Shown here: positions 1-8,162 of the stretch, piece by piece
How positions within the stretch are numbered: position 1 is the stretch's first letter
Layout: the number at the start of each line of letters is the position of its first letter
From: Collinsella sp. AF02-46-1
GTDB lineage: Bacteria > Actinomycetota > Coriobacteriia > Coriobacteriales > Coriobacteriaceae
DNA: 64,000 nucleotides
Reading direction: 5' to 3'
Assembly: GCF_003465825.1 (NCBI RefSeq)
Contig: NZ_QSBV01000001.1
Coordinates: 62,001 to 126,000, forward strand
Notes under the pieces: model-generated
What the model was told of the DNA's origin: nothing
Database searches by the model: none
What the model saw: the letters and a program-made list of their open reading frames with translations, nothing else
Program-made: the position numbers and the translations under genes

Positions 1-167
1 GCGACGGCGCGCGGCGAGGGGCCTGCCGGATTCACGTTCACCGAGAAGTCAATGAGGTCGGAGGCGTCCCCTTCGCAAGCGATGCCAAGCGATTGCGTGC
101 TACCCCCATGCGCACGGGCGCGCAGGATTCCCCCGGCAGCCCGGGGCGCGGCGTGGTCTTCCCTCAT
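1..167 (-). CDS. cobD: Threonine-phosphate decarboxylase, N-terminal part (truncated by window edge)
   Basis: Only the first 55 or so residues lie in the window. They read MREDHAAPRAAGGILRARAH and continue with a GG motif, then DFSVNVNP near residue 42. The HGG and DFS-N-NP signatures are typical of the PLP-dependent L-threonine-O-3-phosphate decarboxylase CobD (CobC of aerobic producers), which makes the aminopropanol-phosphate arm attached by CbiB. The ATG at 167 overlaps the TGA stop of cbiB (ATGA), so it is translationally coupled as the last visible gene of the operon. A HisC-like aminotransferase is the alternative, but the operon position favours CobD. The PLP lysine lies outside the window. 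Confidence 0.78.
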   Translation of the reverse strand, partial: MREDHAAPRAAGGILRARAHGGSTQSLGIACEGDASDLIDFSVNVNPAGPSPRAV

Positions 168-1138
168 GCCATCGCCCCCACGGCGAGCACGACCGCCGCG
201 CGCGCGGCACCGAAGACGACGACCGCGCATACGGACGCGGTGAGCATAAGCCTTGTCGCCCGGGCGATGTCGCCCCACTCGATTTCGCGGGACGCGTCGC
301 CTATCGTCGGTTTCTCAACGAGCTTGCCGAAATACACCGCGGGTCCTGCCAGGCGCAGCCCGAGCGCGCCCGCGCACGCTGACTCGGTCTGCGCCGCATT
401 CGGGCTCGCATGGCGACGCCTGTCGCGGCGCCAGATGTGCGCCGCCCCGCGCGCGTCGAGCCCGACGATCGGGCATACGGCGATCATAAGCAGGGCCGAT
501 AAGCGCGAGGGAATCCAGTTCGCCGCATCGTCGAGGCGCGCCGAGGCGCAGCCGAAGTCGATGTAGCGCTCGTTTTTGTAGCCCACCATGCTGTCGAGCG
601 TATTCACCGCCTTGTACGCCATGCCCAAGGGCGCACCCCCGATCATAAGGTAGAAAAGCGGCGCGATGACGCCGTCGCTCGCGTTCTCCGCCACCGTTTC
701 CACGGCGGCACGTGCGACGCCGTGCTCGTCGAGAACAGACGTGTCGCGTCCCACGATGAGCCCGACGGCTTCGCGCGCCGCGACAAGGCCGCCCTTCGAG
801 AACGCGCGGGCCACGGCCAGGCTCTGGCGGCGCAGCTCGCATGTCGCGAGAATCTGATAGCTCGCCCATGCCTCGGCAACGAAGCGCAAGCCGGAGTGAA
901 CCATGCCGCAAAGATACAGGATGCCCCAGGTCAAAAGCCCACACGCAAGCGGAAGCGCCACGGCGAGCACAAGACCTGCGGCGCGCGTGCCCGCGGACGT
1001 TTGCGGGAATGCGCCCCGCAGGCGGCCTTCGGCCCACGTGATCGCGCGCCCCATGGCGACGACGGGATGGGGAAGCCAGCGCGGGTCGCCGAAGGCAAGG
1101 TCGGCCGCGAACCCGGCGGCGACGGCAAGAATCGTCAT
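164..1138 (-). CDS. cbiB: Adenosylcobinamide-phosphate synthase
   Basis: About 324 residues, the usual CbiB length. This membrane enzyme joins adenosylcobyric acid to aminopropanol (phosphate). Recognisable parts are the N-terminal FAADLAFGDPRWLPHPV signature, where GDP-x-x-x-PHPV is typical of CbiB/CobD family, the central ETVAENASDGVIAPLFY motif and the KAVNTLDSMVGYKNERY motif, with hydrophobic segments around residues 50-80 and at the C-terminus. The ATG at 1138 was chosen because it overlaps the upstream stop as TGATG and places the conserved N-terminus correctly; a longer reading frame extends upstream but has no family similarity. Its stop overlaps the start of cobD. Confidence 0.93.
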   Translation of the reverse strand: MTILAVAAGFAADLAFGDPRWLPHPVVAMGRAITWAEGRLRGAFPQTSAGTRAAGLVLAVALPLACGLLTWGILYLCGMVHSGLRFVAEAWASYQILATCELRRQSLAVARAFSKGGLVAAREAVGLIVGRDTSVLDEHGVARAAVETVAENASDGVIAPLFYLMIGGAPLGMAYKAVNTLDSMVGYKNERYIDFGCASARLDDAANWIPSRLSALLMIAVCPIVGLDARGAAHIWRRDRRRHASPNAAQTESACAGALGLRLAGPAVYFGKLVEKPTIGDASREIEWGDIARATRLMLTASVCAVVVFGAARAAVVLAVGAMA

Positions 1139-2139
1139 CACCGGGCATCGCCCCCCGAAGCGGGACGAACGTCGCGAAGGCAGCGCCCATCCCAGGTGGC
1201 GGCCCATGCGCCGCCCGGCTCGGTATGCACGTCGAAGTATCCAATTTTCGGGACAGCTAACTCGGAGAGCAGCGCTTTCACGGTACCCGCGTGAACGACG
1301 AAGACGGCGCGCCCACTCCCCTGGGCACGCTCCGATTTGCACGCCTCCCGAAACGCCGCGACGACGCGGCGGGTGAAATCGCTCTTGCCCTCGCCATGCG
1401 GGCAGCGCGTCTCGCACCAGGAGTCTACCCAGGCGCGGTAGCGCGCATCCTCTTTAAGCTCGGCGGCGCTTCGTCCCTCGAAGTCGCCGAAATCCATCTC
1501 GCGCAGACCGGGGCACGCCATAAGCTCCGCGTTCGGGAAGAGGATGCGCGCCGTCTGGTCGGTGCGGGCCATGCCGCTCGTGATAACACGGAACACGTCA
1601 CGATCGCACGCGAGGTCGCGCAAAGCGCGCTCGCCCGCGCTCGACAGGGGCTCGTCGGTGCCCGCCCCGCTGTAGCGATGGTCTTCCGTGCCCGCCGTGG
1701 CACCATGGCGCACGAAGACGACTTCCAAAGGCGCGCCCGCGCCCTGCGTCCCTCGAGGCGCATCATCAAGATTTCCCTTGATGACCTGGGGAATCCCGCA
1801 CGTCATGCGCACGACGACGTCGGCGCGCGCAGCGAGCGCGCATCCCAGGCGCCCCGCGCGCTCGCGCCATTGGGCGTCTTCCGCACGCATAGGGACGACC
1901 CCCGAGCCGACCAAGGACAGAATCACTACGTCGAAGCCGATCAGCCGCTCGAGCGCCCGGTCAGCGTCGAGCGCGCGTACGAGTTCCTCAGCACAGTAAG
2001 CGACACGGCCGGCAAAAGCCGCGGGCACGCCGCCCTCCGCAAACTGCGCCGCGTCGACGAAATCGTCCGCCGCGAACCCGAGCTTTTCGCGCACGAAGGT
2101 CCTCTTCCCCGAATGCGCGCCACCTACCACGAGCATCAT
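1138..2139 (-). CDS. CobU-like P-loop domain fused to CobC-type alpha-ribazole phosphatase
   Basis: A 333-residue fusion. Residues about 1-140 begin with a P-loop (MLVVGGAHSGKRT) and end with CGIPQVIKGN, a pattern resembling the bifunctional kinase/guanylyltransferase CobU. Residues about 150-333 are a histidine phosphatase domain with the catalytic VFVRHGATAGT motif near its start and FVVHAGT near its end, as in CobC, which removes the phosphate from alpha-ribazole phosphate. The start at 2139 overlaps the cobS stop as ATGA. A separate complete cobU lies two genes upstream, so the first domain is a second, more diverged CobU-like copy whose activity is uncertain. The fusion is consistent with nucleotide-loop assembly. 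Confidence 0.8.
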   Translation of the reverse strand: MMLVVGGAHSGKRTFVREKLGFAADDFVDAAQFAEGGVPAAFAGRVAYCAEELVRALDADRALERLIGFDVVILSLVGSGVVPMRAEDAQWRERAGRLGCALAARADVVVRMTCGIPQVIKGNLDDAPRGTQGAGAPLEVVFVRHGATAGTEDHRYSGAGTDEPLSSAGERALRDLACDRDVFRVITSGMARTDQTARILFPNAELMACPGLREMDFGDFEGRSAAELKEDARYRAWVDSWCETRCPHGEGKSDFTRRVVAAFREACKSERAQGSGRAVFVVHAGTVKALLSELAVPKIGYFDVHTEPGGAWAATWDGRCLRDVRPASGGDAR

Positions 2140-2903
2140 AGGAGCATGCCCCCCGCCACCAGCATGGCAAGCATCGCGAGCTCGGCCCATTGCAGAAACC
2201 ATCCGGCCAAATCCCCCGTCACCCCGCCGAAGCGGGACAGGGCAACATGGCGGTACCACGCGAGCGCCAAAAGCCCCGCCACCGCCATAAGGGCGCCGAC
2301 GGCCTGAGCGCACGCGACCATCCCTGCAGCCGAAGCCGCAGCGAAAGCGCAAAGCGGCACGACGATCGCCGCGTGCTTCTTAGCAGGCGAGAGCCCCGCG
2401 GCCATGCCGTCCGCACGCGCGGCAGGCCAGCATTCAACGGCGAGCCCCGAAAGCGAGCGGGAGAACACGAGCGAGCACAGAAGCGCGAGGAACGCCCCCG
2501 CCGTAAGCGGCAGCGCGGTGAACAGGGAAAACTGCAGAATAAGGTACACAACAACACCGATGACCCCGAAGGCGCCCGCCCGCGGGTCGTGCATGATCTC
2601 GAGCTTTCGCTCGCGCGGGGCCCAACTTGCAAGCGCATCGGAGGTGTCGCAGAGCCCGTCTAGGTGGATGCCTCCCGTCACCGCCACAGGCAGCGCCACG
2701 AGCACGGCCGCGACGATGGTCGCGGGCACGCCGAGCAGGTTCGCAACGTGTCCCCACGCCGTCATGAGGAACCCTTCCGCAAGGCCCACCAGGGGAAACG
2801 CGGCAAGCGCATGGGTTGACCCGAAATCGGTCCAGGCCGATTTCGGGACGGGGATGCGCGAGAACGTTCCGAACGCCGCGCCGATTGCCTCTGCTATCTT
2901 CAC
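2136..2903 (-). CDS. cobS: Adenosylcobinamide-GDP ribazoletransferase (cobalamin synthase)
   Basis: 255 residues with several hydrophobic segments, as expected for the integral-membrane CobS that joins adenosylcobinamide-GDP to alpha-ribazole(-phosphate). The N-terminus FGTFSRIPVP and the downstream GGIHLDGLCDTSDALASW motif are the CobS signatures; the acidic LDG-x-x-DT-x-D stretch is thought to bind metal. Translation appears to begin at a GTG (2903) that overlaps the cobU stop (GTGA). It sits between cobU and the CobU-like::CobC fusion, so the nucleotide-loop genes are contiguous. Confidence 0.94.
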   Translation of the reverse strand: MKIAEAIGAAFGTFSRIPVPKSAWTDFGSTHALAAFPLVGLAEGFLMTAWGHVANLLGVPATIVAAVLVALPVAVTGGIHLDGLCDTSDALASWAPRERKLEIMHDPRAGAFGVIGVVVYLILQFSLFTALPLTAGAFLALLCSLVFSRSLSGLAVECWPAARADGMAAGLSPAKKHAAIVVPLCAFAAASAAGMVACAQAVGALMAVAGLLALAWYRHVALSRFGGVTGDLAGWFLQWAELAMLAMLVAGGMLL

Positions 2904-3448
2904 CTTGTAGGTCCTTCACCTTTCATCCACACGGGAATCCCGCATACCACCTCGACTGCGCGGTCGGCCAGCGCCGCCACGCCCGCGTTCACGCGCGCGA
3001 GCGCGCGCCTCCATGCCTCGGTCCCCTCATCGTAGCGCATCTCATCGGCGAACACGTCGACGGTGACCACCACCGTATACGCAGCGGCCTGAGCGAGCCG
3101 TTCGATGCCTCCGAGCACCTCGCGCGCCACAGCGTCAGGGTCACGCGGGGACAAGCCGCCTTCCGCGAAAAGCTCGTTCGCAACCAGGTTGCCCACGTCT
3201 TCCAAAAGAAGCGTACAGCCGCGCGGAAGCTCGGGCACTGCGGTGCCCACGTCACGCGTGCGCTCGAGGGTGGAAAACCCCTTGCCCTCGCGCAGCGCCC
3301 GATGGCGCGCGATGCGGCGGGTGCCCTCTTCCCCGAAGGGCTCCATCGTTGCCAGGTACACGCGGGGGCCGTCGTGCCCGAGGCACAGAGACTCGGCGTA
3401 GGCGCTCTTGCCGCTCGCGGCGGCGCCGATAACGAGCGTCACCGTCAT
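2900..3448 (-). CDS. cobU: Adenosylcobinamide kinase / adenosylcobinamide-phosphate guanylyltransferase
   Basis: 182 residues, standard CobU length. The P-loop is at residues 5-14 (VIGAAASGKS), followed by YLATMEPFGEEGTRRIARHR, the conserved A-T-M/Q...D/E...RI..H region with the guanylylated histidine. It then has LLLEDVGNLVANELF and ends with the V-x-CGIPVWMKG signature. The enzyme phosphorylates adenosylcobinamide and transfers GMP to it. The ATG at 3448 overlaps the cobT stop. This copy keeps all family motifs, unlike the CobU-like domain of the fusion gene downstream, so it is probably the working enzyme. Confidence 0.94.
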   Translation of the reverse strand: MTVTLVIGAAASGKSAYAESLCLGHDGPRVYLATMEPFGEEGTRRIARHRALREGKGFSTLERTRDVGTAVPELPRGCTLLLEDVGNLVANELFAEGGLSPRDPDAVAREVLGGIERLAQAAAYTVVVTVDVFADEMRYDEGTEAWRRALARVNAGVAALADRAVEVVCGIPVWMKGEGPTR

Positions 3449-4587
3449 TTCACGGCCTCGAAATGCTCGTAAGCAGCCATGCCAGTCGCCGTGAACGTCT
3501 TCCCATCCCGGTATACGCGCAGCGCCGAATCCAGAAGGGGCAGATACGCCATGGCGCCCGCGCCCTCGCCCAAGTGCATGCCTGCGTCGAGGGGTGCCTT
3601 TATGCCGAGCTCGAGAAGGAGCTCCTGGCTTGCGGGTTCGCTTGATGCGTGGGTGCCCACGAGGTAGCCCAAGGCGTTGGGGCACAGGCGCGCCGCGCAC
3701 AGAGCCGCCGTGCAGGATATGACCCCGTCGAGGAGCGCCGGCGCCTTCGAGGCCGCGGCCCCCAGGTAGAAGCCGCACATCGCCGCGATGTCGAAGCCGC
3801 CCACCTTCGAGAGCACGTCGATCGGGTCGGCGGGATCGGGCGAGTTCGCGTCGATAGCGCGCTCGACCACGTCGCGCTTGCGCGCGAGCGAGGCGTCCGA
3901 GAGCCCCGCGCCGCGCCCGACGAGGCTCCGCGCGTCCGCCCGGATGAGCACTGCGGCCACCGCCGCCGAGGTGGTCGTGTTGCCGATGCCCATCTCGCCC
4001 GCGGCGAGAAGGCGCACGCCGGCGCGGGCAAGCCCGCACGCGACGGCGATTCCGACCTCGATCGCGCGCACGGCCCCATCTCGAGACATAGCGGGGCCGT
4101 GCGCGATGTTGCCACTCCCCCGCCGCACGTTCGCGCGCACCATGCGCGCGTCTTCTATGCCCCGGGCCATACCCACGTCGACGGGCACGACCTCGGCACC
4201 CGCGAACGCCGCCATGCGGCAGGCGCTCGTGGCCCCCTCGCACATGTTGCGCGCGACGGCTCGCGTCACGTCTTGCCCGCTTTGCGACACGCCTTCGGCA
4301 ACGATCCCGTTGTCGGAGAAGAATACCGCGAGCGCACGGGGAAACTCGGCCACCTCGGCGCTCCCCTGAGCTGCGGCGATACACGCGACGGCGTCTTCAA
4401 AGTCGCCCAATCCCCCCAAGGGGTGCGCGATGGAGTCCCACGCGGCGTACGCGGCGGCGCGGGCGCACTCGTCTGCGGGCTCGATCCGGGAGAGCGTGGC
4501 TTCGAGCACGGCGCCCGGCGCCGACGAGAACGCGCGCTCGACTTCCTCGCGGATGCAGGCAAGCGCGGTTTCGGTTGCTTCAGCCAT
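3445..4587 (-). CDS. cobT: Nicotinate-nucleotide--dimethylbenzimidazole phosphoribosyltransferase
   Basis: 380 residues. CobT activates the lower ligand base by transferring phosphoribose from nicotinate mononucleotide. Recognisable segments are VFFSDNGIVAEGVSQSG, then GSGNIAHGPAM, LLAAGEMGIGNTTTSAAV and the C-terminal LHLGEGAGA. The last contains the glutamate that acts as general base in the family (EGAGA). The start at 4587 was chosen over a much longer upstream reading frame because it fits family length and follows a purine-rich stretch (GGAGACGG). It overlaps the end of cbiA by 8 bases. Confidence 0.94.
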   Translation of the reverse strand: MAEATETALACIREEVERAFSSAPGAVLEATLSRIEPADECARAAAYAAWDSIAHPLGGLGDFEDAVACIAAAQGSAEVAEFPRALAVFFSDNGIVAEGVSQSGQDVTRAVARNMCEGATSACRMAAFAGAEVVPVDVGMARGIEDARMVRANVRRGSGNIAHGPAMSRDGAVRAIEVGIAVACGLARAGVRLLAAGEMGIGNTTTSAAVAAVLIRADARSLVGRGAGLSDASLARKRDVVERAIDANSPDPADPIDVLSKVGGFDIAAMCGFYLGAAASKAPALLDGVISCTAALCAARLCPNALGYLVGTHASSEPASQELLLELGIKAPLDAGMHLGEGAGAMAYLPLLDSALRVYRDGKTFTATGMAAYEHFEAVK

Positions 4588-5962
4588 GCCGTCTCCTCTC
4601 TGCAAACGACGCTGCGGCAGACGCGAACGCGCGCGCAACGTCGGGGTTCGCAGGATAGTACACATGCGGGAAGCCCGCAACCAGGGACGGGGTGGTCGAC
4701 ATGCACGGCCAGCCCTTGTCGCGCCGGGGCTTCTGCGCCCAGAAGTCGCCGCCCGGGCAGGTGGACTGCCAGTAGTGGAACTCGTGCGCGCGGATGCGTG
4801 TGCCGCGCGGCCCGTAGAGCCCGTCGCGTTGGGAAGTGAGCTCCACGTACCCGAAATGGGACAGCCTTCCCCCATTCTCGCTTGCGCCCTCAAGGGCGCC
4901 CGCAACAGGCCAGCGCCGCCCCTCGCTATCGGCGATTTCGCGCTGCAGGTACAGAAACCCACCGCATTCGGCGACCGTCGGCATGCCGGATTCCACCGCG
5001 CGCCGCACCGCCTCGCGCATCGGCGCGTTCTCGGAGAGCTGCCGCGCATGGAGCTCCGGGTAGCCGCCCCCCAGATAGAGGGCGCTTGTCCCCCGGGGCA
5101 ACTCGTTATCACACAGGGGGCTGAAAAAGGCCAGCTCGCAACCCAGGTCCTCGAGCGCGCGCAGGTTCTCCTCGTAGTAGAACGAGAACGCCTCGTCACG
5201 CGCGACGGCGACGATGGGCCGCGCTCCCGCGATCGGCTCCAACCGGTAAGGTTCCTCGCGGATATCGGGTGCCGTCACCGCTATTTCGAGCAAGCGGTCG
5301 ACGTCGACGCTCTTTTCCACCAGCTCGGCCATCTTGTCGATGCGCGCGGAGAGCTGCTCGACCTCGTCGGCGGTCACAAGCCCCAGATGCCGGCTTTCGA
5401 GCGAGAACGCCTCGTCGGCGGGGATATTCCCCAAAACCGCGACGCCCGTGTGCTTCTCGATCGCAGGCGCCGCGTAGGCGCAGGCAGCGGCGCTCGTCTT
5501 GTTCAGCACGACGCCGCGCACGTTCGCACAAGGCAGGAACTCGGCAATGCCGCGGATTACGGCGGCGAGCGATAAAGACGCCCCGCGCCCGTTCACCACT
5601 AAAACGACCGGCGTTTCCGTGTCGCGCGCAACCTGGTAGCTGCTCGCGTCGGCCACACCGGGCGCCATGCCGTCGTAGAAGCCCATAACCCCCTCGAGCA
5701 CCGCGACATCCGCGCCCGCGGCGCCGCGTGCGAGCAGGGCGCGCAGCGTCGGGGCGTCGGTGAAGAAGCCGTCTAAATTGCCCGAGCGCGCACCCACGAC
5801 GCGGCGATGAAAGAGCGGGTCAATGTAGTCGGGTCCGCATTTGAAGGCCGCGCATGCAAGGCCGCGACGCGCGAGCGCGCGCAGGAGCGCGCACGTGACG
5901 ACCGTCTTGCCGCTCCCGCTCGAGGGCGCAGCGACCATGAAGCGCGGGATGGACGTGCTCAC
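4580..5962 (-). CDS. cbiA: Cobyrinic acid a,c-diamide synthase
   Basis: 460 residues. The N-terminal dethiobiotin-synthetase-like ATPase domain has its P-loop at residues 13-21 (SSGSGKTVV) and the KCGPDYIDP signature. The C-terminal class I glutamine amidotransferase domain has the nucleophile in PTVAECGGFLYL and the closing histidine in AHEFHYW. CbiA amidates the a and c side chains of (cobalt-)cobyrinic acid. Translation starts at GTG (5962), overlapping the cbiET stop as GTGA. The protein is full-length. CbiP (CobQ), the related enzyme for the remaining amidations, is not in the window. Confidence 0.95.
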   Translation of the reverse strand: MSTSIPRFMVAAPSSGSGKTVVTCALLRALARRGLACAAFKCGPDYIDPLFHRRVVGARSGNLDGFFTDAPTLRALLARGAAGADVAVLEGVMGFYDGMAPGVADASSYQVARDTETPVVLVVNGRGASLSLAAVIRGIAEFLPCANVRGVVLNKTSAAACAYAAPAIEKHTGVAVLGNIPADEAFSLESRHLGLVTADEVEQLSARIDKMAELVEKSVDVDRLLEIAVTAPDIREEPYRLEPIAGARPIVAVARDEAFSFYYEENLRALEDLGCELAFFSPLCDNELPRGTSALYLGGGYPELHARQLSENAPMREAVRRAVESGMPTVAECGGFLYLQREIADSEGRRWPVAGALEGASENGGRLSHFGYVELTSQRDGLYGPRGTRIRAHEFHYWQSTCPGGDFWAQKPRRDKGWPCMSTTPSLVAGFPHVYYPANPDVARAFASAAASFAERRRHG

Positions 5963-7431
5963 TGGGCGCCGCCTTCCCCACCTGCGGCGTTGCAGTTAGC
6001 AAGCGAGACCACCTCAACGGATGGTTTCCCCTCGGCAGAGGGGTCCTCCCCGACAGGTGACTCAACAAGCGCCCCGACATCGGCAAGCTCCTCGGCATCC
6101 GCGCCCGCACCACGCGCGCTGACGAGGAACACGGGGTTTTGCGCCTTCATAAGATGGTGCGAGCCTACAGCCTCGGCGCGGGCGGCCGAAACCTGGCACG
6201 CCTCGAACTCCTTAAAGCGCGAACCCGAGAGGAGCGCGCACGCCTCGGTGAGCGTCTCAACGGTGACGCATGGCACGCACAGGCGAACCTGCGAGTTCTT
6301 CTCGAGCGCCGCCTCCACGATGGAGGGAAGCTCGCCCGCGCTCCCGCCGACGAACACGGCGTCGGGGACGGGCAGTTTCGCGAGCGCTTCGGGGGCGACA
6401 CCGGGGACCGCATGCACGTTGCCGCACCCGAATGCATCCGCGTTCTCTCGGATGAGCCGCACGCCGGCCGCGTTGCGCTCGACCGCCCATACCGACCCCG
6501 CTCGCGCGACGAGCGCCGCCTCGATCGACACGCTCCCCGTGCCGGCGCCGACATCCCACACGGTGTCGGTCGCGGTAAGGCGCAGCTTCGCGAGCGCGAC
6601 GGCGCGCACCTCCTGCTTGGTCATGGGAACGTCGCCGCGGATGAAGAGCTCGTCGGGAATGCCCGAGGAAGCGTACGGCCAGCGGGAGCTCGCGGCGCGG
6701 GATGCGCCCGCAGAGTCCGCCGCGAAAGAAGCCGCCGCGGGCGCAGACGCGCCGGCCGGCGCCTCGGAGGCTGCGCTAGAGCCCGCAGGCGACCCGGCGC
6801 AGCCTGCGAACTCGATAAGCATCACGTTCAAGTCGTCGAACGTCTGACCTGCGATTTCACTTGCGGTCGCGCAGGTGATGCGCTCGTCGGGGTACGACAG
6901 GCGCTCGGCCACCGTCACGCGCGCGTCCGCGAAGCCCGCCTGCACAAGCTCGCCCGAAAGCCGCGAGGGGTCTTCCCCGCCCGACGTGGCGAGGAAGAGC
7001 TCACCTGCGCGCTCGGCCTCGGCCACGATGTCGCACGCCACGCCGTGAGCGCTCGCGAAGCGCCAATCCTGCCATGGACGCGCGAGGCGCGCGGCGAGAT
7101 ACGACGCTGAGCTTATGCCGGGAATGACGCGCACGTCCACCCGCGCGTCGCCGGAGAGCGCCTCCACCAGGCGGCGCGCGCCGCTGAACAGCCCCACATC
7201 GCCCGTCATCACGACCACGGCGCGCTGCCACGACGCCGCATCAGTGAGCGCGGCGACGATGTCCGCCGTCTTCACGAGCTCGCATCTCACCACGTCGGGC
7301 GGCACGTCGATGCCGACAAGCGCGCGATGAGCGCCGATGACCACGTCGGCGATGTCGATCGCGTCGAGCGCCGCACGCGAGAGCAAGTCGGGGTTTCCGG
7401 GCCCCGCCCCGATGATCGTTACCTTTCGCAT
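5959..7431 (-). CDS. cbiET: Bifunctional cobalt-precorrin-7 C5-methyltransferase / C15-methyltransferase (decarboxylating)
   Basis: 490 residues joining CbiE and CbiT, as in CobL of aerobic producers. Residues 1-205 are a tetrapyrrole methylase (VTIIGAGPGNPDLLS at the start, VVVMTGDVGLFSGA in the middle). A long alanine/serine-rich linker of about 50 residues follows (around 208-255). From about 265 the CbiT domain shows MTKQEVRAVALAKL and the SAM-binding WDVGAGTGSVSIEAA. The C-terminal 40 residues are low complexity. The ATG at 7431 lies inside the end of cobJ (13-base overlap), suggesting translational coupling. Together the two activities methylate C5 and C15 and remove the C12 acetate carboxyl. 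Confidence 0.94.
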   Translation of the reverse strand: MRKVTIIGAGPGNPDLLSRAALDAIDIADVVIGAHRALVGIDVPPDVVRCELVKTADIVAALTDAASWQRAVVVMTGDVGLFSGARRLVEALSGDARVDVRVIPGISSASYLAARLARPWQDWRFASAHGVACDIVAEAERAGELFLATSGGEDPSRLSGELVQAGFADARVTVAERLSYPDERITCATASEIAGQTFDDLNVMLIEFAGCAGSPAGSSAASEAPAGASAPAAASFAADSAGASRAASSRWPYASSGIPDELFIRGDVPMTKQEVRAVALAKLRLTATDTVWDVGAGTGSVSIEAALVARAGSVWAVERNAAGVRLIRENADAFGCGNVHAVPGVAPEALAKLPVPDAVFVGGSAGELPSIVEAALEKNSQVRLCVPCVTVETLTEACALLSGSRFKEFEACQVSAARAEAVGSHHLMKAQNPVFLVSARGAGADAEELADVGALVESPVGEDPSAEGKPSVEVVSLANCNAAGGEGGAQ

Positions 7432-8162
7432 GGAATCTCCCGATACCCGCGCGGCGTGACCATACGGCCGCCTACGCGCTTCGTGTCCGCGTTGCCGACG
7501 AACACGGTGGTGAACATGTCGGCGTCGAACTCCCCCAGCTCGGAGAGCCTGCACATGCCCGACTGCTGCCCCTCGCGCCCGATGTTGCGTACCCAGCCGC
7601 AGAGCGTGTCGGGGGCCTTCCATTCGAGCATAATCTTCGCCGCGCGCGAGAGCCTGTCGGCGCGCTTTCTGCTGCGCGGGTTGTACAAACAGATGCAGAA
7701 GTCGGCGCTCGCCACGGCAGCGAGCCTGCGCTCGATGACCTCCCACGGCGTGAGCAGGTCGGAGAGCGACACGACCGCGAAGTCGTGGGCAAGCGGGGCG
7801 CCGAGCACCGCCGACCCGCTCTGAGCCGCGGTGGCCCCGGCGATAACTTCCACGTCTACATCGGGGTAGTCCTCCGCAAGCTCCAGCACGGGGCTCGCCA
7901 TGCCGTACACGCCCGCGTCACCGCTGCACACGAGCGCCACGGCTTCTCCGCTCTGCGCGCGCGAAAGCGCCAGGCGGCACCGTTCGACCTCGTGCATCAT
8001 CGGCGTCGCGAGATGCGCCGCGTCGGGCACGGCGGCGAGCGCGAGCTCCACGTATTTCGTGTACCCCACAACGATGTCGGCCGCCTCGAGCGCGCGCCGA
8101 GCCGCAATCGTCATGCCGTCGGGGCCGCCCGGGCCAATCCCCACCACGAAGAGCTTTCCCAT
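7419..8162 (-). CDS. cbiH: Cobalt-precorrin-3 C17-methyltransferase
   Basis: 247 residues, a single tetrapyrrole methylase domain. The N-terminal VVGIGPGGPDGMT and the GDAGVYGMASPV segment, followed by EVIAGATAAQSGSAVLGAPL, are characteristic of CbiH/CobJ, which performs methylation at C17 with ring contraction. FCICLYNPRSRKRAD is another family motif. Two adjacent start codons exist (GTG at 8165, ATG at 8162); the ATG has better spacing from an AGGAG ribosome-binding site and overlaps the cbiG stop by one base. No N- or C-terminal fusion is present. Confidence 0.94.
   Translation of the reverse strand: MGKLFVVGIGPGGPDGMTIAARRALEAADIVVGYTKYVELALAAVPDAAHLATPMMHEVERCRLALSRAQSGEAVALVCSGDAGVYGMASPVLELAEDYPDVDVEVIAGATAAQSGSAVLGAPLAHDFAVVSLSDLLTPWEVIERRLAAVASADFCICLYNPRSRKRADRLSRAAKIMLEWKAPDTLCGWVRNIGREGQQSGMCRLSELGEFDADMFTTVFVGNADTKRVGGRMVTPRGYREIPCER

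Noticed and set aside
1291..2307. Plus-strand frame opposite the CobU-like::CobC fusion
   Set aside because: No motif or ribosome-binding site; the minus-strand protein has clear P-loop and RHG motifs and is coupled to both neighbours.
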